Both the position numbers and the translations under genes were made by a program. The notes beneath the pieces are model-generated. The model was not told where the DNA came from. It saw only the letters and a list, made by a program, of their open reading frames with translations, and searched no databases. Of a stretch of 64,000 nt of DNA, positions 37,980-51,171 are shown piece by piece. Origin of the DNA: Myripristis murdjan. Its lineage: Eukaryota > Chordata > Actinopteri > Holocentriformes > Holocentridae. Every line of letters starts with the position of its first letter. Within the stretch, counting starts at the first letter, position 1. Where the stretch lies: assembly GCF_902150065.1 (NCBI RefSeq), contig NC_043989.1, positions 27,474,667 to 27,538,666 of the forward strand, given 5' to 3'.

Positions 37980-39619
37980 TCAGTTTGACCTTTTTTTTTT
38001 ATTCTGAGAAGACATCTTTTAAAAATTCTTCATAAGGCCATTTTGGAAATGTCTTTTTAACATTTTCATTACAGATATTCATGAAACTCGTTCCATTCAT
38101 CACAGCCCACGATAGCAATATTTATTCTCACATACAAGTATACTTGATATACTCACATAATTTCAAACTGTTCATCGGCCACCATCCTTGGCCAGAGCAG
38201 GAAGAAAAAGTAACACAGGTTCTCTTATCTGCACACGACTGCGGCTTGTGCCATGAGTGATGCTTCATTTAGTAAAACCACCCACACACAAACCAGGTGG
38301 GCATTTTGACAAGGATATTCTCACAGGTATGCACGCCAGAGAAGCATTCAGCACGACAAACAAAACCACATGCACACCGAGGGACACAGCCGGGAAGGGT
38401 TGCAAACTCTGCTGACACAGTCGTTTGGGTTGAATGATGAATCTTGCGTGTGCTTCAAGCTTAAAACCTACTCCAGAAGACCTGCTACATTCAACCAGCT
38501 TCAACATTCTGCTCTTAAACACCGTTGTGGGCTTTGATAGAAAAAAAAAAACCTTTACTGTAAATTAATGCCCAATCCTGACAGACACGCACACACACAC
38601 AATCACACTTTCCTGCTTCTGGTTAGGCTATTCCGTTCTAAACCTGCTTGTAAGCAAAAGTGAACTGTACCTTGACAAAAGTGTAAAAAAAGAAGTGTAG
38701 ATCATCAACAGGGCAAATAAAACATGACAAAACATCTAATCTGCCTTTAGTCATTTCTCAGTAATAAGTGTAAAAACAAAAATAGAAAAGATAGTTCAAA
38801 TAAAAATGCGCTTGCTTCACTATGAATGGTCTCAAGGCAAAAACCAATCAAAACAGTCCCCAATTGCAAACCAGTCTCTACTAAAAAAAAAAAAAAAATC
38901 TATTCAGTGGCCTGATTCACCAGCTTAATAAGCATTTCTAAATTAATCTTCTGTGTCCAAACACCCTACCCACCTTTAACTTTTTACGAAAAAGAACCAA
39001 TATTCACTAACACACATATATATATTTTTAAACTCAAATCCAGTGACTGGTAGTGACTGGTTTGGAATTGTGTCCAGAACTACAAGGTTTTCTTGTCTGG
39101 TGAAATAAATAAGCCCTTCCCTCCCTGCCCCTATTTGGCTGGCCATCCGTTAAAGGTATAAGGTTTTCTAGCATCTTGATTGACAGACAAAACACTGCAG
39201 CAAGAAAAAGAAAGAGAAAAAAAAAAAACCCCACCAAGAGGACATACGATCATCTTAAAGCTACAAACAGATTTTGCATAATGTTATCTAGCAGAAATGT
39301 TACAAGCGTACATTCCACAAAGATGCTTGTGCTGCAATCATGACTCAGAATTTCTTTGTGGCTTTCAAACTCAACGATGCGCCACTCCAGCTGTCCGTCA
39401 GGGGATCATCGCTCTCTTAAGATGATGACAGTCCCGGCGAAAGCTCCTGATCGGCTGATGCAGCCATCAATTAATAAAACAGGGAACTGATTTCGACTGC
39501 TTTCTGTGAATAATTACACACAGCACATCTGTCACCCTCATCTATAACTCATCTTCAATACCTGACCGTTTCACCCAATAACAGTTTCAAAGATTCTTTA
39601 CACATTTATATAAAACAAT

Positions 39620-39655
<36 letters not shown>

Positions 39656-40288
39656 TTTATAAAACTAAACTTGACATTGTGTTCATGGGTGCTGACAAGT
39701 CCTTTCTTCTCCAACCTCTCAGTGATTCTAACTTTGCCTAACAGGTTGTGTTCCATTCACACCGTGGAAGAGAAAACAGTGATAGTTTCTATTGGTCAAG
39801 AGTCCTCCATCCTCGCTCCGAAGCTCCACGTCCGCTGGATAAAGGCCATCCCATCCTGAAGGGTTAGATACCGCTGTTTCCTCATGTGCTAATGTACCAA
39901 AGTAAAACCCCAAATCTCTGATTAGCTATGCGTGCTCTGTAGACAAATCTGCACCCGGCCGTGATGATACAGTCACATCAGTCTATGGCTCGTAGAGTGG
40001 CCAAATGGAGACAAATTCATCCTGTGAAAAACGCACCAGTGTTCCTCGTTACGGTTTGTTCAAATATGAAAGGCTGGCGGAGAAGAGTGGCCAGTGGCAT
40101 TACAAAGATAACAAAGTGAGTACCAAGACATTCTTACTCCTTTTGTACCCTGCACCGGAACACACAAAGCAAGAGAGTCTTTTTTGTTTTTGTAGAAGTG
40201 AATAATATCCAGCAACTAAGAGACAACTGAAAGGTGTACGGTGACGGTGTGTCCTCCTCGTTATCGAACCGTGGAGGATGGCCGTCAC
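37980..40288 (-). other. zdhhc5: zdhhc5 long 3'UTR with poly(A) signal
   Basis: About 2.3 kb follow the zdhhc5 stop on the minus strand, ending near AATAAA at 37998-38003. An A-run lies at 39629-39653. I saw no independent gene. The predicted end is within about 30 bp of the tmx2 end. Confidence 0.55.
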
Positions 40289-43200
40289 TCAGACTGATAT
40301 CTCATAGGTGGTCCCGCCGACGCCAGTCACCTTCTTCACCCCGCCCCCTGGTTTGGATGTACTGTGATTGGTCAAGCCTGGGCGAGAGGTGGATCTGATT
40401 GGACAGCCATCAGGAAAGGTAGGGAGCGGGAGAGGGATGTTCAGGAAGTGGACAAGGGAGAGAGGAACGTGGAGGTGAGTAGTGCAAATTAAAACAAAAA
40501 CAAACAAACAGCAACATGTTTCTATACCAATGACTTTTTTAAGCTATTAGTGAAGTATCCTTAGTGGGTGAGGAAAGGACATAGGACAGAACAGACTAAA
40601 GAACAGAATTAGACAGGAGCATGCAAGAGTAGGCAGGCTTTCACACACCTAAACACGTACTGCCATGCTTTTAAACACGTGAACACCAACGTACACACAC
40701 AACAAGCTGAACTGGAGTCTTCACAAAACACAGCTGTGTGCACTGACTGGCTAAAAACCATGGAGGAGGAAAAGGAAGACTCACACAGATCAGGGAAGAA
40801 GAGGAGGGCTGACACAAACCAGGGAGGAAGAGGAGGATTAGGAGGAAAAGGAGGAGGAAGAAGAGTAGCAGGTTGACGGATCTGGCAATGGATCTCTACT
40901 CACTGTGGAGCCTGTGGCCCTCCTCCGGCTCCTCCCCCTCCCAACACACTGCCTCCCCCCGTGGGCCGAGGCTTGTGCTGTGGCCCCGCCTCCCCAGTGT
41001 AAGACTGGGACTTGCCTAGGGAGGGGCCGCGAGGTGGTGGGGACACTGGGGGCTCCAGTGAGCGAGCCCGAGGGGAAGAGGATGAGGAGGAAGGGGCGTG
41101 GGATGAGGCACGAGGGGGCCGGGAGGAGTCCTGGTTGTGTTGGAGCAGGTGCTGGGTCTCAGGAGGACCGGGGGGGGAGGAAGGGGGCGGGCTAACAGCA
41201 CGCAGGTAGGCCCTATGGGGGGAGGAGAAAGAGGCAGAGCCCTGGAGCAGCTGCCCCTCCCTCTGCTGGGCAATCTGAGCTGAGAGGAAGGGCGACGTGT
41301 AGCCCTGCAGCGGGGCACCGGCTGACGCCACCTCATGCTGGCCCGCCACAGCCGCCCCTGTCACCGGGGGAAACGGGGCGTGGGGCTTCTGCGGCGACAG
41401 CTCGTGGGCGGCCGATTCGAACTCGGGGCTCTCGGACGGTGTCAGCAGGCTGTCGTAGGACAAGCTGCCGTTCCGAGGCGTCTGATTGGCTAGGCTCTTG
41501 TAGCTTGTGTCTGTGGTGCCCTCTGATTGGAGCGTGGCCAGCGCGTTGTGTGCCGTGTGTGCCGAGCGCAGGCTTGAGGAGTGGGAGCCACCGGTGGACA
41601 GGACCAGAGAGGATGGGTAGGAGGTGTAGGAGCGCCCAGCCAGGGAGTAGCCTGACATGCCCCCTGAAACCCCACCGGTCATCCCGCCAGGACCTCCGGG
41701 GCCCTCACCCCTCTCCCCTCCCCCCCTGCGTGCCCCCACACCTCCCCCCACCACTGTGGCCCCATCCAGGCTGCTGGGCTCCGAGCGGTAGCTAGGATGG
41801 TGGCTGGACTGGAGGATGGAGGTGGATGGGGAGTCAAGACTCTCCCCACGGATCATCTGAGGAGAGGAGAGGATAGACAGACAAAGGTAGAGGGATGGGA
41901 GAGATAAAATGAATGGGGGGCAAATATAAATAAAGAGGGGAGGATGATGGAATGAAGCAAAATGTGATGTCGACGAAGGTAGGAGAGAAAGAGGGAGGGA
42001 AAAAGATGGAAATTGCCATGTTACCCTAGGAACAGATAACATAGCACAACGCATTCTTGGCAAAAAAAAAAAAAAAAAAAGAAAAGTTTTTCTACAGATT
42101 GTAACATAGAAAAACAGAGTGGTGGGGAGGAACTGGATGCTTGACCGGTGCTCTACTCCATCAAACTACTGGATTGGAAACATACTGACTGGCTGGAACA
42201 AGCACTGCCACTGGATGCCAAAGACTGCATATAAACACATAGATGGAGACACAGGTACACATATGTACTATACATTCCAGTCAATGCAGTCTCAGGGAAA
42301 AGGACAGATCCACCCAAACACACACAGGTAGTCAAAGAGACACACACACACACACACACACAGATGACACTGGCTGAGACTTACTGATCGACCGATGGCC
42401 ACTGAATGATCAATTAAAAGTTGAAAAAACAAACAAACAAAAAAGAGGGGCATGGTATTAAACACAATGGAAATTATAAGGGGAAAGATATAATTGTAAC
42501 CAAACCATTTGTGGACTAATATCTAGGCCTGATATCTGGGTCTCCTCCGCTGGTGAGTACAGTGCTCTACATACCACCAGTGAGTAAGTTACAGACATGG
42601 GATACTGTTATTTTGGCTCTCTCCATTTGCCTTTGTGCAATGCAAGTTTAAGTTAACCACGTCTCCTTATGTTGTACAAAAACAAGCTTGCCAGTTTTGA
42701 AAAGATTTTTTTTTATTTATGCTTGCCAGCTCTGTTCACTGGTCCAGTCAGGCAAAGTGTTTAACTTTGGAAATCTAAACAGATAATACTTTGAATAGTA
42801 TATAATGTATGCATATCATGTTATGTGTACACTTTATGTATTACAACTTGAGTTCTGTGTAAGTGCATGTTTCGTTTACCTTGTTGGGGTGTGTGAGGGC
42901 AGTGTGGTTCCTTCCTGGGCTGCTGTAGGCCGGTCGGTACTTATACATCGATGGAGTAGGAGGAGCTTCAGTCAACAAGCTACTCTCTGAGCAGGAGAAA
43001 CCAGAAGAGACACAGGGATTGGAATAATGTGTATGTCTGAGTGAATTATACAACAAACCACAGGGCTGCCCCTTGAAAGTCGAGTAGTTGAATCATCAGT
43101 CATAGACCTCCACGGTCGACTCAGAAGATGGAGTCGAAGAGTGGTGGTGTTTTTTTAAGATTGTTATTGGGCAATATGACATTAAAACAAGACACATTCT

Positions 43201-43790
43201 CTTTGAAATGTACTGGGAATATATTGGAATAGGGAATGGAAAAATTGTAATACGTTTTGATCTCCTTTTAGAACTAATTGGATGAATTAACTGGGAAATT
43301 ACAGGGGACAGTGCTGAGGCCACTCTGTCAGCTACTCTGCCCGTGATCAACATGAAAGCAAGTCACATGCATGCGCGCAAAATCAAGACATTTCCGATAG
43401 TACCAAACAAAAGCTGTCATCCACTGAGCTGATGGAGGAAAAACAGGGACGATTATCAAATTCTGGCGAAAGCTGTGCAATGTCAGAGTGGGAGGGCAAG
43501 GGGGCAGGGACAAAGAACTGATTCGTCATACTGAAAGGTAGACTCTGAGTTGACTCTCAGAACTGTGGGACGAATACAAACCGTCACACTGTATGCTGAC
43601 ATATGACATAAAATACTGTAAGCATGCAGGGTTGGTGTTTGAATGTTGGTCTCACCCTCTGTGTCAGCACGGGGCAGGCCGGGATAGCGAAGCTCCGGCT
43701 TGGGAGGAGGAGGTGGCTCTGCATCTGCTGACTGGCTCTCCATCTGATCTAGACTGCTCTTGGACTGGCAAAGACAGACAGGTCACGAAT

Positions 43791-43827
<37 letters not shown>

Positions 43828-46800
43828 AAGTTAATACACTGCCACTAACATACAGCATTTACCGCATTACAAACTTTTTATGAGCCCATGTGTTTTCAGT
43901 ACATTTGTTGACCCTGAAAAACGGAGTCAAAAGTAATCGGTCACAAAGGCAACAGAGGAGTTTTTCTTGAGCCATAAAAACGTTACTTTTTTTTTTTTTT
44001 GCTTTTTGGGTGATATGAGGTTTTCATCCTGTAGCAATACTGTAATTGATTTGTGAAGAAGCGTCTGCAGACTTTTGCAGTGGGCCTGAAGTTTAACAGT
44101 GTTGTGTGTTTGTGGGAGTGTAGCATCAGTACCCTGGTGCTGTGTCGGTCGTTCTGGATGCCGTTGTCCAGGACCTTGGCCTCCAGCTGGGCTTCAGTGA
44201 GGGGTGGCCTAAGAAACGGAGGATGTACTTCCACTGACTGGGGGCCCCGCCACCGGCCCATATACCTACAAGAGGGACATACAAAATAACATTAAATCAT
44301 GTGTGTATACAGAAAATGACTAAAGTTTTAGACATGACAAATGTGTGCGTTTTATAGATGATTACCCCAGCACTCATGAGGCACAGAACACAAACACACA
44401 CAACTGCACTGTGTACAGAGCACTACACTCACTAGTATACAAACTAACTGCTTTTAATTGTCCTTCACAACCAAGGTTGCCCACACCGAGGCCTCATTTA
44501 GTCATACATTCCATTTAAACTGCAAACACAAGCGTACGAACAATATGAGAAGAGTGGAAAACTGGAAGAGGAGAGAGAGCAACGGAAAGAGAGAGGCAGT
44601 GGAAAAGAGCGAGACAGCATCAAAGGAAGGGTGAAAACCGAGGCACAAACAGAACAGGGCTGACCTGGGGGCCTGGGAGCTGCAGAGCACATGTGAGATA
44701 TTCCTCAAGCAGCCATTGGTGAAAGGGTTAACACCTCCGCGGAACTTGCCAGTCACCTAAGAAGGAGGGGGAGAGCGAAACAGAAAGACATCGTATACAT
44801 GAGCAGGAAATATTCTCCTGACGGTTACATTTAATTCACTAACATGAAGCTTTCTGGTCCACTTGGAGACAAACAACACAACAAACACGAGAATTTGATT
44901 AAACTGGACTCATCAATTCAACGGTAATGCCGATTGGATTAAAGATTGAAGATGACAGCTGTGTGTACCTGTTCATTGGTGGTTCTACCACGAGCCACCA
45001 GAACAATGTGGAACCCAGTCAGGCCAGCTACTGGGACGAAAAACAGACCAGCCACACACATCACAGCCATACTAAGAGGACGGGGTCAAGGAGATGGCAA
45101 CAACTACAGCAAATAATGTTTACTGTGCCAGTTTATTACGTTGCAGAACTTGTGCTAATGGCAGTAAACACATGACATGGACATTCCTACTGATAACATT
45201 TCTCAATATTTCTTTGTTTGGTACAACTGATGACTGACAGTAAAGCTTCACTGTTTATTCCTGCAGCAGTGCAGAAAAAGCATATATGAGCCACAATGTA
45301 AGAAGAATGGGAAACGAAAATTTGTGCATCGTCAAAAATCTAGGAATGTAAGTGTGTGGTTTAAAAATAAAAATCACTGTGGCTAATGTTTTGCTAACTG
45401 CAATGAGTCCAAGCCCCTGAGGAAGGATACGTAACGCCGGCATGTGGCGTGTCCAGCTGCTGGCGGTGGTGCAGGATGTAGACCAGGCCAAAGCCAAACA
45501 CATCCACGATGTGGGTGGTGAGTGACAGCAGGAAGAGGAAGAAGTAGCGGTAATTCCTACGCCCAATGCAGTTGTTCACCCAGGGGCAGTGGTGGTCAAA
45601 ATCCTAACAGGGGGTGGGGTCAGAGGGCGAAGAGATTCAAATTTAAGGCAAGAAATGACAAGGACTAAAAAAAGGACTTAAAAAATACAAAACAAAAGTG
45701 GTAAAACTACATGTTTATGTGTGTACCTCCACACAGTTGTCACAGACTGAGCAGTGGGAGCAGCGTGGTGGGCGGTAGAAGCGGCAGGTTGAGCACCACT
45801 TCATCCGCACCTGAATGCCTTTGATCTCCACCGTCTTATAGAGGGGAGCGCGGAAATCATCCTCTTTATCCTCATCCTCCTCCGCTAAATACACACACAC
45901 ACACAAACACACACTTCAGTGACAGTAAAAACATTAATACTATTCTCTTGTCACACTTGCTACCATCACAATATGTCACTGCATTAGCATCAGTTTATTA
46001 TTTCAGTCAATTTGCTCTATTTATCACCTTGTATATCTATTTTTATGTTCTATTTATCCTACGGAAAAGCGCTTCAAAAATACAATACAGTGTATCGCAA
46101 ATTATTACTAACACTGTGGGGCAAAGGCATGCAGTATTTACTATCTGACATCTCGTTTGTTCCCTGGTTTGGATCACCTTGCTCTCACACCCGAGAGCAC
46201 ACACATCCTTGTGTGTTGAATACTGTCCATGTATGTAAATACCTCTGGGGAAGACTCCAGGGTCCATGAAAGTAGCCATGCAGAAGTTGGCGAGGGTGAA
46301 GAGGAAGATTACAGCGTTGTAGATGGGAATGACAGAGGAGAAGTACTCCGACAACCACGGGCACCTGGATGGCAAGAATAAAATACAAGAAGAACAAAAT
46401 TTAACATTCAATGCCTTTAGACAAAGCAAGCAAAGTTTTCCAAGTTTGGAAAGTGTTCTTGGTGTACTCTTGATAGACTTGGCAGCTTAGAGATTACAGA
46501 AGCATGCAGGAATCTCTGAACAGGCTGGGAAAATGTGAGCAGGCAAATGAGGAACATTTGCCACAGCCTCACCAACTATGGCTGAGCTGCCTTTGAGCAA
46601 GGCACTTAACACCCAACTGTGGCCTGAGTAGGTTATGGTTCTGGGAAGCCCTGAGGTGTGATTATGTTAAACTGGATGAACTGTTTATTCAGTCAAATTT
46701 CCCTGAACAAATGGATAAATATGGCCATTACAAATTAAACAACAGACCATAGTTAGATTTCTACACCTCTTTAGCAAACACTGCTTGGTGTAGAGTTAAG

Positions 46801-48846
46801 AAGAGCTGGATGAGAGTTCAGTAAATCATTTTCCACAATTTTTCAAGCACATATTCAGTGATTTATATACATCAGACCTATTCAACTAGTGGCCCACAGC
46901 TCTTTTTTCTTTTTTTTCTATGGCCCGTGAGACACTGTGAGTAAATCAGGCTGGCATCAGTGATAGCCTATGATAAATATATTAATGTAGGCAACAGGCC
47001 CGCTTAGGATAATGTTAGTCTGATGGATAGTGTTTTTCTATATTCAGCCTGTCTTCTATCTTTATGAATGTGGATCTGTCAGAAACACACAATGGGCCCT
47101 ATTTTCAAAGTGTGCAAAGGCCATCACAACCAGTGCTATGACTAGCTGGTATTTTGGTGACCTGGAAACAGTCTTTGCCAGTTCATGTAGTATTTTCGTA
47201 CTTGCACACTGGGCCTGACGACAGGGCCCTCTGGATGTGTGGAGACCTTTTATACACGTAGCTTATTACACCAGATATTATACCAACAACTCAGCGGCAA
47301 TGTAGACTCAACAGTGTGTTGTTGAGGGCAAGAACCGCATAGTGGAGCCAACATTTGTCATGTTGAAATTGTTTTTTTTTTTGATGTTTGAACAAGTTAG
47401 GTGCCATGTTAAAATGCAGTGCTCAGAATGTGCGCTCTTTGTGGCATGCTGCGTTTTGCACAATATATTGTGTGTTGGATGCCAACATGACTATTCAGAG
47501 GAGACATTACAAAGAGTAAAGCTGAGAGAGGCTGAACTGAATGTGGCAATGGGACAGCAGACCAACATGATGTGCAACACACAGCAGAGGAGGGACCAGC
47601 TGGTGAGGGAGTTGCATTGGTATAGTGCATATTTGTTACTTTATTTAAGGGGGGGAAAAAATCAATAATGAATTGCATGTCTACTTTATTTATTCATCTG
47701 ACAATTAATTTCATGAGTTTAACAGTTAATTCCCAAACATCTCTAATGTATTCCACTATTCCCAGCCCTGTTATGTTTAGCATGCGTGGGCAAGGCTGCT
47801 CTCAAGTGAGTGAAAATACCAAGGGGGTTTGGATACGTCTTCACTGACTGCGCACTAGGGCACAGCACTTAGGACTGGCTGTTGTGACTGCAGAGTTAAC
47901 AAAGCCCATGTCTCCTTGGTTTGTTAGATGTATCATCATGGACTGGCTGCTGTCTGAAATTTAGTATTATAGTACCACTGTAGTGGAATAAAAGGAATTC
48001 ACATGGTGACTTTATTTCATGTAATTATAGATCTAGTATCTAATGTTATACTGTGAAAGTAAGAGCTACCTGCAGTCATTCATTGACAAGCGAAGTGCGG
48101 CTAGTCCTGATTGTTAGCTGTTGCTCACAGATCACCTTAGAATGATTCAAACAAAGTGGCCAAAAAACTGAAAATTGCATGAAACTGATGCCTCAAGTAA
48201 TACATTGTCAACACGTTACTTGCATTGTACACCATGTTTACATGTTAAAAAAAAAAGTGGAAATGTTAACAAAAGGCTAAAAATTAACAAATGGACTGTA
48301 AAAACATTGTCTTTATCAAAGCATCATTTAGTGTGTTTTTGATATGTTTTGTCTTCCAAACACATGGCACTGCAGTATGCTGAAAGACGACAGCTGTGTA
48401 TCAACAGGCGCTGAAACGGAGCATCTGCAGCTAAAAATGTGCAACTCGATCTCAGGAAAACATTTGAAAATCAGTTTTCCAGGATCTCATTACTATTTTA
48501 AGGACATTATAAAAGTTTTCAAATTTCCCATATGTTTTCCATGACCGGATAATTAGTCGAGAAATTTCCAGGATTTCGTGATGTTCCAGGAGAGGTGGGA
48601 ACCCTGGTTATACCAACAGTGATTAAGCTGTGTGTATAAGCCTTTGGCACTGTGTTTGCATTACATGTGAATGTGAGTGAGAGAGTCAGAGACTTACGTG
48701 AAGCAGAAGAACAGGGTGGTGGATCCGACCAGAAAAGTGGTGGCCGCAGAGACCGGGACGTAACGACTGGGCCGAAACGGACGGGGAGGAGCGGAAGCAG
48801 GGCCACCTACTCCTCCCCCAACCCCCCCACTACTGAAGCCAGGCAT
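40289..48846 (-). CDS. zdhhc5: Palmitoyltransferase ZDHHC5
   Basis: A DHHC-type protein S-acyltransferase of the plasma membrane. Coding exons on the minus strand: 48698-48846, 46243-46364, 45727-45884, 45431-45603, 44969-45071, 44665-44756, 44133-44265, 43656-43764, 42880-42986, 40904-41856, 40289-40394; 2205 bases, 734 residues (human 715). Four membrane segments are expected: [56 protein letters not shown] and [16 protein letters not shown]. The cysteine-rich domain reads [20 protein letters not shown] then [18 protein letters not shown], with catalytic D146-H-H-C149. [20 protein letters not shown] is the conserved C-side motif. The long cytosolic tail is Pro/Ser/Gly-rich with the family phrases [47 protein letters not shown] and [14 protein letters not shown]. 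It ends [11 protein letters not shown], a class I PDZ ligand. The N-terminus before [10 protein letters not shown] is longer and glycine-rich compared with human. EISV and zinc-ligand conservation suggest a functional gene. Confidence 0.95.
42345..42362. repeat. CA microsatellite in zdhhc5 intron 9
   Basis: Short CA run. No exon is seen in this intron (41857-42879). Confidence 0.8.
43058..43340. mobile_element. Possible hAT-like remnant in zdhhc5 intron 8
   Basis: CAGGGCTGCCCCTTGAAAGTC at the left resembles hAT-type termini (CAGGGCTG...), followed by several GTCGA/GTCGAC units. The right end is unclear. Confidence 0.35.
43794..43825. repeat. CA microsatellite upstream of zdhhc5 exon 8
   Basis: About 15 CA units. 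In the transcript this is a UG run about 30 nt before the exon 8 acceptor. Confidence 0.95.
46365..48697 (-). other. zdhhc5 intron 1 (coding part)
   Basis: Holds a repeat-like phrase TTTGAGCAAGGCACTTAACAC near 46594-46614, common in teleost interspersed repeats, and a PIF/Harbinger remnant. No exon is seen. Confidence 0.5.
47390..47670 (+). pseudogene. PIF/Harbinger transposase C-terminal remnant
   Basis: A short open frame reads [20 protein letters not shown] and, further on, [14 protein letters not shown]. The ACCVLHNI block followed by RRDxLV is characteristic of the C-terminal end of HARBI1-like DDE nucleases of PIF/Harbinger elements. The preceding catalytic region is not visible, so this is a truncated fossil of a DNA transposon in zdhhc5 intron 1, on the opposite strand. 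Confidence 0.7.
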
Positions 48847-50762
48847 GAGAGACAGACAGAGAGAAGGGGGGGTGGAGAGAGGGGCAGATATCTACTGTCT
48901 AACTACTGTAAAGGGGGCTTTACAGGTCAAAACAGTGATTGTGATGTTGTCTGTATAGGAGGAGGGGCCATGACTACAGACTGAGAAAGTAAAGCAACAC
49001 TACTATTAACATGCAAAGCAGCAATGGAAGGGGCACGCCTCCATGAAAGATGTCCAGCCACTGAATATCTCTCGGCACTAATATAATCACTCAAAAACTG
49101 ATAGGGTTCTTGATAAAGCAATCTACAGCTTTACTTGCCTGTGCACAGATAATTCTAAATATGTGTATTTTGTGTACATAAATTTAATAGAAGCTTTAAA
49201 AAAAGCAAGACTATACAACAGCAATATGATAGAAAAATATGTGTGTTTTCATAAATATTCTGTATGGCTTCAATGTAACTGTATTTGGTACACCAATATA
49301 AATATCTCTAATCTATGCTGCTTCCTGGCACCAGTGCAGTCTTATCACGGTTGTGCATGTACCCAAAAGCAGACACTTGCATACACTCAACTAAAAATCA
49401 GAGCAATCCAGGCTTCTTCCTACTCTTGAAACTCAACATTTGCAATGACACTATTCAGTGTGCTTGAGTTCTGATTATCTCTCTCTTATCCAGAAAACAA
49501 AATACAGATATATATTTTTAGAATGAACAGATCAGAAAATTAAAGAGGTAGTAGATGGACAGCCAGCAGGAGAAGAGCAGAAGCACATAGCGGAGAACAG
49601 GCAGAGGGATTGAGCACAGCAGCTGCTGCTGACTTCTGTGCTTGTCTGAGCAGGGTTATTTAGGCACTGGGTGGGTGGAAGAGGCTGAGGATGGCTGCAG
49701 GCAGGACAGTTCCAGCGTTTCAAACTAAATCAGCAGGGAAAAACATCTAAACAAAAAATCTGCTGTAGAACCAGTGGCTAGAGGCTGCTAAAAGTCAAAC
49801 AAATGTCCATTTGAAATTTCTTGCAAAAAAAATAAAAAAATAAAAAAAGCTGTTAAAAAAAAGCTGCTCAAAAAAAAGACATCTAGCCTTGCCTTTGCAA
49901 GTAAAATAGGTCAATTAGCTGAGCAGATTCCCCGAGGATCTTTTGAGACCCCTGCCTTCAGTCTTTGTGTCAATGTGGGGGTAGAATCAACTCATTCCAA
50001 ACAGAAGCTCCACGTACGTCACCAGGGTCTCGCCACACTTGGCCGGGTCTGGGTGTAGAGACCCCTCCCACCTCCAAATTCTCTGCCGATAAATGTCCTT
50101 TCCCATTCTGTGCCGTTCAAACAATGCCATGTGCAGCAGGGTTTTTATGTAGACAGATGCATGTCAGTCCCTTTCTCCCCTCTGCCTCTCAGTCGGTATT
50201 ACTCTGTTCTGTCTTCTTTCACCTTCTGCTGATAAATGGTACAATGTCCCTGTGAGAAAGACCATAAAAAGCAAAGCCACAGATTACAAACAGCTGAGGA
50301 GGAGTACAAGAATGCATACACTACTTTAGGTAAAAATACCCATTTCATTCCACACTATATGACTTCATTATTATGAGAGATTTCCAACTGAGATTACAAG
50401 CTAGAGCTAATAGGGAGTGGCAGGATGTTTGTCACAACTTGACCATTTTCTCTCTACTCAACTTTTATTTCACAACCCTCATGCTGACTAACCAAGAAGA
50501 GTCAAACGCCTGTTCTGTGCGTTGTGTATATTTCTCTCTCTCTCACTCAGAGTTGTCAAACAGCCTTATAGAACGGCCGACACCTTTATGTCCTCAGGTG
50601 TGTCAAATGAAACACCTCCCATGACTCCAAACTAGGACTGAGCAATACATAGGTATCATAGCGTTAAGGAAACAATATGGACAGTATCAAATTTAGAGTT
50701 AGGGCTAGCCTAATGATTGGTCTGTTTTGATCAAAAAAACATTTTGTGAAGTAAGTGCATTT

Positions 50763-51059
50763 GTAACACTTTACAACAACAGTACAACAATTAACGTTAG
50801 TTTACATTAGTTAATGCCGTAATGGTTAATTAACTGTTAGTTAATGATTATTATGGCATTTACTAATGTTAATAATACCTACAATAACCCTTACATAACA
50901 TATAAATTTAAACCTTAGCATGAGCAGCATTAGTAAATGATTCTTAGACACATTAGTTAATGGTTAGTTAACTGTTACTTAATGTTCATTACCTGTCACT
51001 TAATGTTTCTTACAGCATTAACTAACGTTAATTGTTGTACTCTTATTGTAAAGTATTAC
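50763..51059. mobile_element. Foldback MITE
   Basis: Left arm TAACACTTTACAACAAC ... GTACAACAATTAACGTTAG and right arm, inverted, TAATACTTTACAATAAG ... GTACAACAATTAACGTTAG. Many TTAGTTAATG units lie inside. It is non-coding, with arms of roughly 60 bp or more. Confidence 0.8.
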
Positions 51060-51171
51060 CAGCGCATTTTCTACGTCCATTTGGTATTACTGGGCTGTTT
51101 TTAAGAAGGCTTAATTTTCAGTGTTGCTACCTTAAAATTTCAAATAAGTGTGAACTCATACTCATATGGCG

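Noticed and set aside
41439-41795. Plus-strand open frames opposite the zdhhc5 tail exon
   Set aside because: Proline/serine-rich complement of the coding strand, caused by the composition of the zdhhc5 tail.
49965-50255. 96-codon frame in the zdhhc5 5' intron as a coding exon
   Set aside because: No family similarity and no matching splice sites; likely a chance frame.
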